A stretch of 64,000 nucleotides of DNA from the NCBI RefSeq assembly GCF_014217565.1, contig NZ_CP043661.1, positions 1,178,001 through 1,242,000 of the forward strand, read 5' to 3'. Shown in pieces: positions 62,043-64,000 of this stretch (position 1 is its first letter; each line of letters starts with the position of its first letter). The translations under genes were made by a program, and so were the position numbers. Below the pieces are notes generated by a model. That model searched no databases and was not told where the DNA came from. It worked only from the letters and a program-made list of their open reading frames with translations. The stretch comes from Kribbella qitaiheensis (lineage in GTDB: Bacteria; Actinomycetota; Actinomycetes; Propionibacteriales; Kribbellaceae).

Positions 62043-62933
62043 ATGGATCGCAGCAAGGAGATCGCTGGCTTTCTCCGCACCCGTCGGGCCGCTGTCAGCC
62101 CGGAACAGGCCGGGGTCGACTTGGACGGCCGCGTCCGGCGGGTGCCGGGGCTGCGCCGGGACGAGGTGGCAAGGCTGGCTGGGATGAGCACCGAGTACTA
62201 CACGCGACTGGAGCAGGGACGGTCGGGGAACCCGTCGCCTGAGATCGTCGAGGCGCTGTCGCGGGCCCTGCGACTGGACGCCTCGGAGCGCGAGCACCTC
62301 GGCGACCTGCTGCTGGCCCGCCGCGGCGCGGTGGGCCGCGGCCCGCAGCGGCCCCAGCGGGTACGGCCGGGGTTGTTCTTGATGCTGGAGACGCTCGGCC
62401 ACGTGCCGGCGTTCATCCTGGGCCGGCGCACCGACGTGCTGGCTTCCAACCACCTGGCCCGCGCGGTGCTCACCGACTTCGAGGCGCTGCCCGCCCTGCG
62501 CCGGAATCTGGCCCGCTACTACCTGCTGGACCCGCAGGCACGCGAGCGGGTCGGGGACTGGGAGCGGATCGCCGCCGAGACCGTGGCGATCCTGCGCCTG
62601 GAGGCCGGCCGCTACCCCAACGACCGGCAGCTGGCCGACCTGGTCGGCGAACTCACGCTGCTTTCGCCGGAGTTTTCCGGCTGGTGGAACGACCACAAGG
62701 TGCTGCGCCGCACCCACGGGGAAAAGCACTACGCACACCCGCTGGTCGGAGAGATGGACTTCGCCTACGAGTCCTTCCAGATCCCCGGCGACACCGAGCA
62801 GACCCTGTGCGTCTACAACGTCGAGCCGCAGTCGCCGACCGCTGAAGCAGTACGGCTGCTGCGCAGCTGGGCCTCCCCACCGGCAGTACCCGACCCGGCC
62901 GCGGAGCCCACCGGCCGGGGCGACGCCGTGTAG
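62043..62933 (+). CDS. XRE-family regulator with MmyB-like ligand-binding domain
   Basis: A 296-residue protein. The helix-turn-helix at about 30-75 reads VPGLRRDEVARLAGMSTEYY then TRLEQGRSGNPSPEIVEALS. From about 105 onward an MmyB-like (PAS-type) domain has HVPAFILGRRTDVLASNHLA, RYPNDRQLADLVGELTLLSP and the closing FQIPGDTEQTLCVYNVEPQS. Members bind fatty-acid-like ligands and often regulate a divergent SDR, as here. ATG 62043 chosen at the conserved start. Confidence 0.9.
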   Translation: MDRSKEIAGFLRTRRAAVSPEQAGVDLDGRVRRVPGLRRDEVARLAGMSTEYYTRLEQGRSGNPSPEIVEALSRALRLDASEREHLGDLLLARRGAVGRGPQRPQRVRPGLFLMLETLGHVPAFILGRRTDVLASNHLARAVLTDFEALPALRRNLARYYLLDPQARERVGDWERIAAETVAILRLEAGRYPNDRQLADLVGELTLLSPEFSGWWNDHKVLRRTHGEKHYAHPLVGEMDFAYESFQIPGDTEQTLCVYNVEPQSPTAEAVRLLRSWASPPAVPDPAAEPTGRGDAV

Positions 62934-62939
62934 AGCCGC

Positions 62940-63300
62940 CTCATCCCGGGCGGCAAAGGTGGCGTTCACCAGCTTGCGCAGGGCCGCGCGCATGTTGGCC
63001 CGGTTGACGAACAGGTGCCGCACCCTGCGCGGCGTCGCCTCCGACTCGCCGTGCTTGCCGGTCACCGCGACCCGTTTGATCCCATATTCGTGCCCAGGCC
63101 GAACAGGACCAGCAGCAGCCGGCGCCACAGCACGTCCTTCGACAGCGTCTCCCTGGTGGCCACCGAGGTGAACTCCTCGATGAAGCCGGTGTCGAACTCG
63201 GCGTACTTCAGGATGTCCAGCCGGTCGATGGTGCCCCAGCGCCGCTCGATCTCGCCTTTGATCGCCACCAGCGACTCCGGCTCTGTAGCTATACGAGAAC
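62940..63300 (-). pseudogene. Tn3-family transposase fragment (frameshifted)
   Basis: The first frame reads SLVAIKGEIERRWGTIDRLD, LKYAEFDTGFIEEFTSVATR and LLLVLFGLGTNMG. After one missing base (run at 63081-63083) the second gives IKRVAVTGKHGESEATPRRV, RHLFVNRANMRAALRKLVN and ATFAARD. This is part of the DDE catalytic region of Tn3 transposases; the rest of the 1000-residue protein is gone. Together with the resolvase tail at 10438 it shows past Tn3-type insertion. Confidence 0.75.
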
Positions 63301-63359
63301 AGGGCCTGGTTGGTGATGGTGGGGTGCTCCACCGCTCGCGGTCGGCCAGAACTTGGGGG

Positions 63360-63425
63360 CTTGAACACCAAACCGGGACTGCGGACATGAAATGACCTGT
63401 TCACCGTCCAGGTTTGGTGTTCAAG
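63360..63425. repeat. 20-bp imperfect inverted repeat with 26-bp loop
   Basis: CTTGAACACCAAACCGGGAC (63360-63379) and GTCCAGGTTTGGTGTTCAAG (63406-63425) pair at 19 of 20 positions. It lies just beyond the Tn3 fragment, is AT-richer than its surroundings, and has no T-run. It could be a terminal-repeat pair of a miniature element, a folded RNA, or a recombination site. Confidence 0.6.
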
Positions 63426-63623
63426 GTCCCCATTTCTGGCCGGCTCCGGGCACCCGAGATTGCTCCGCCGCCAGGATCGAGACCGGACATCACGACCTAC
63501 GGCAGCAGTACTAGCCCAAGGCCGGTTAGTTGAGGCGGGCCTCTCGCTGGCAGGCGGTGATTGGGCGGGAGCGGGTCTGGTGGCGTGGGTGTACACCGCC
63601 GCGGCCCTCGCGATGCACGCTCG

Positions 63624-63774
63624 ACCTACCGGATCGACCTGCCGGCCGCGTCCTATCGGATCGCCTCGCGGGTTTTCCGGCCGGATTTCGGCGAGTCGAG
63701 CCGGTAAGTCGAACGTTCACCGCGAGTCGAGCCGGTAAGTGAGCAAAAGGATTCCGCGAGCCGAGCCGATAGGT
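63624..63774. repeat. Array of five 19-bp iteron-like repeats in two orientations
   Basis: Copies at 63624-63642 and 63651-63669 read ACCTACCGGATCGACCTGC and TCCTATCGGATCGCCTCGC. Copies at 63691-63709, 63722-63740 and 63756-63774 are the same word reversed (GCGAGTCGAGCCGGTAAGT twice, then GCGAGCCGAGCCGATAGGT). Start-to-start spacing is 27, 40, 31 and 34 bp. No gene is supported between 63426 and 64000, so this is the only structure in that stretch. Confidence 0.65.
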
Positions 63775-64000
63775 GCGGTCGCGGCATCGGTGCAGCGGAC
63801 CCGACCGCGCCCGGGTCGACGCCCAAGACCTGGCGCTACCTCGTCCACCAACTGCCAGAACGCGGCTCTATGGAGCTGAACCCTCCCAGATCGGGCGAGC
63901 AAAGTTCCCCGAAGCAACCTCCTCCCCCTTTCCCCCTCCACACCTCGACAGGCGACCGCTTTGGGGAGCTCTACCAGCTAGACCGGGCGGGTTCAGCTCC

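Noticed and set aside
63717..63941. A 74-codon minus frame near the right edge
   Set aside because: It overlaps the 19-bp repeat array and shows no family features.

Overview
The window is high-GC DNA from an actinobacterium. The best guess is Kribbella or another member of the Nocardioidaceae. This rests on the thrS / HIT / pgsA / patA / pimA order (as in mycobacteria), phosphatidylinositol-mannoside genes, a CU044_5270-type partner of a SigE-like sigma factor, a GntR-LacI hybrid regulator beside a GH76 gene, and gene style. It is inference, not proof.

Layout. 1-8.5 kb is accessory and eroded: a MazEF-type pair with its operator at the edge, two MarR regulators (one a remnant), two truncated genes joined tail to tail, an integrase scrap, a DNA-ligase scrap, a broken GAF gene, and three small regulator/enzyme pairs (TetR-DUF1772, TetR scrap-SRPBCC, VOC-TetR). 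8.6-12.2 kb holds a sigma factor with its membrane partner, a resolvase remnant and a coiled-coil protein. 12.5-36 kb is core-like: an EF-G-like GTPase, an AAA+/TPR/membrane operon, the phosphatidylinositol mannoside (PIM) cluster with thrS, an ABC exporter with an embedded DedA gene, a MinD-like ATPase, a NarL two-component system, and a GH76 gene with a divergent regulator. 36-41.6 kb holds a DUF3626 / P-loop pair, seven tRNA genes (Val-CAC, then Gly-Cys-Val twice), pabC and a truncated sigma gene. 41.9-48.5 kb carries rsgA, a YihY protein, an AidB-like dehydrogenase, and glyA behind a ZTP riboswitch. 48.6-54.6 kb has an ATP-grasp / PLP-enzyme pair, a collapsed MFS gene with its regulator, and a second MFS gene with an ArsR-like regulator. 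54.7-60.7 kb is a sulfate-assimilation operon: a Cys-Cys leader peptide, sulfite reductase, a zinc-ribbon protein, cysH, cysD, cysN and a sirohydrochlorin chelatase. 61-64 kb is accessory again, with an SDR/XRE pair, a Tn3 transposase fragment, a long inverted repeat and an array of five 19-bp repeats.

How genes cooperate. CysD/CysN make APS, CysH reduces it to sulfite, sulfite reductase makes sulfide, and the chelatase supplies sirohaem; nearly all of these genes overlap by a few bases. PgsA, PatA and PimA build PIM lipids for the envelope.

Caution. At least a dozen otherwise conserved genes, including thrS and the sulfite reductase gene, carry a single-base frameshift, mostly in G or C runs. 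One base restores full length in each. The simplest reading is residual sequencing error, so these genes are annotated as whole CDS with the shift noted.
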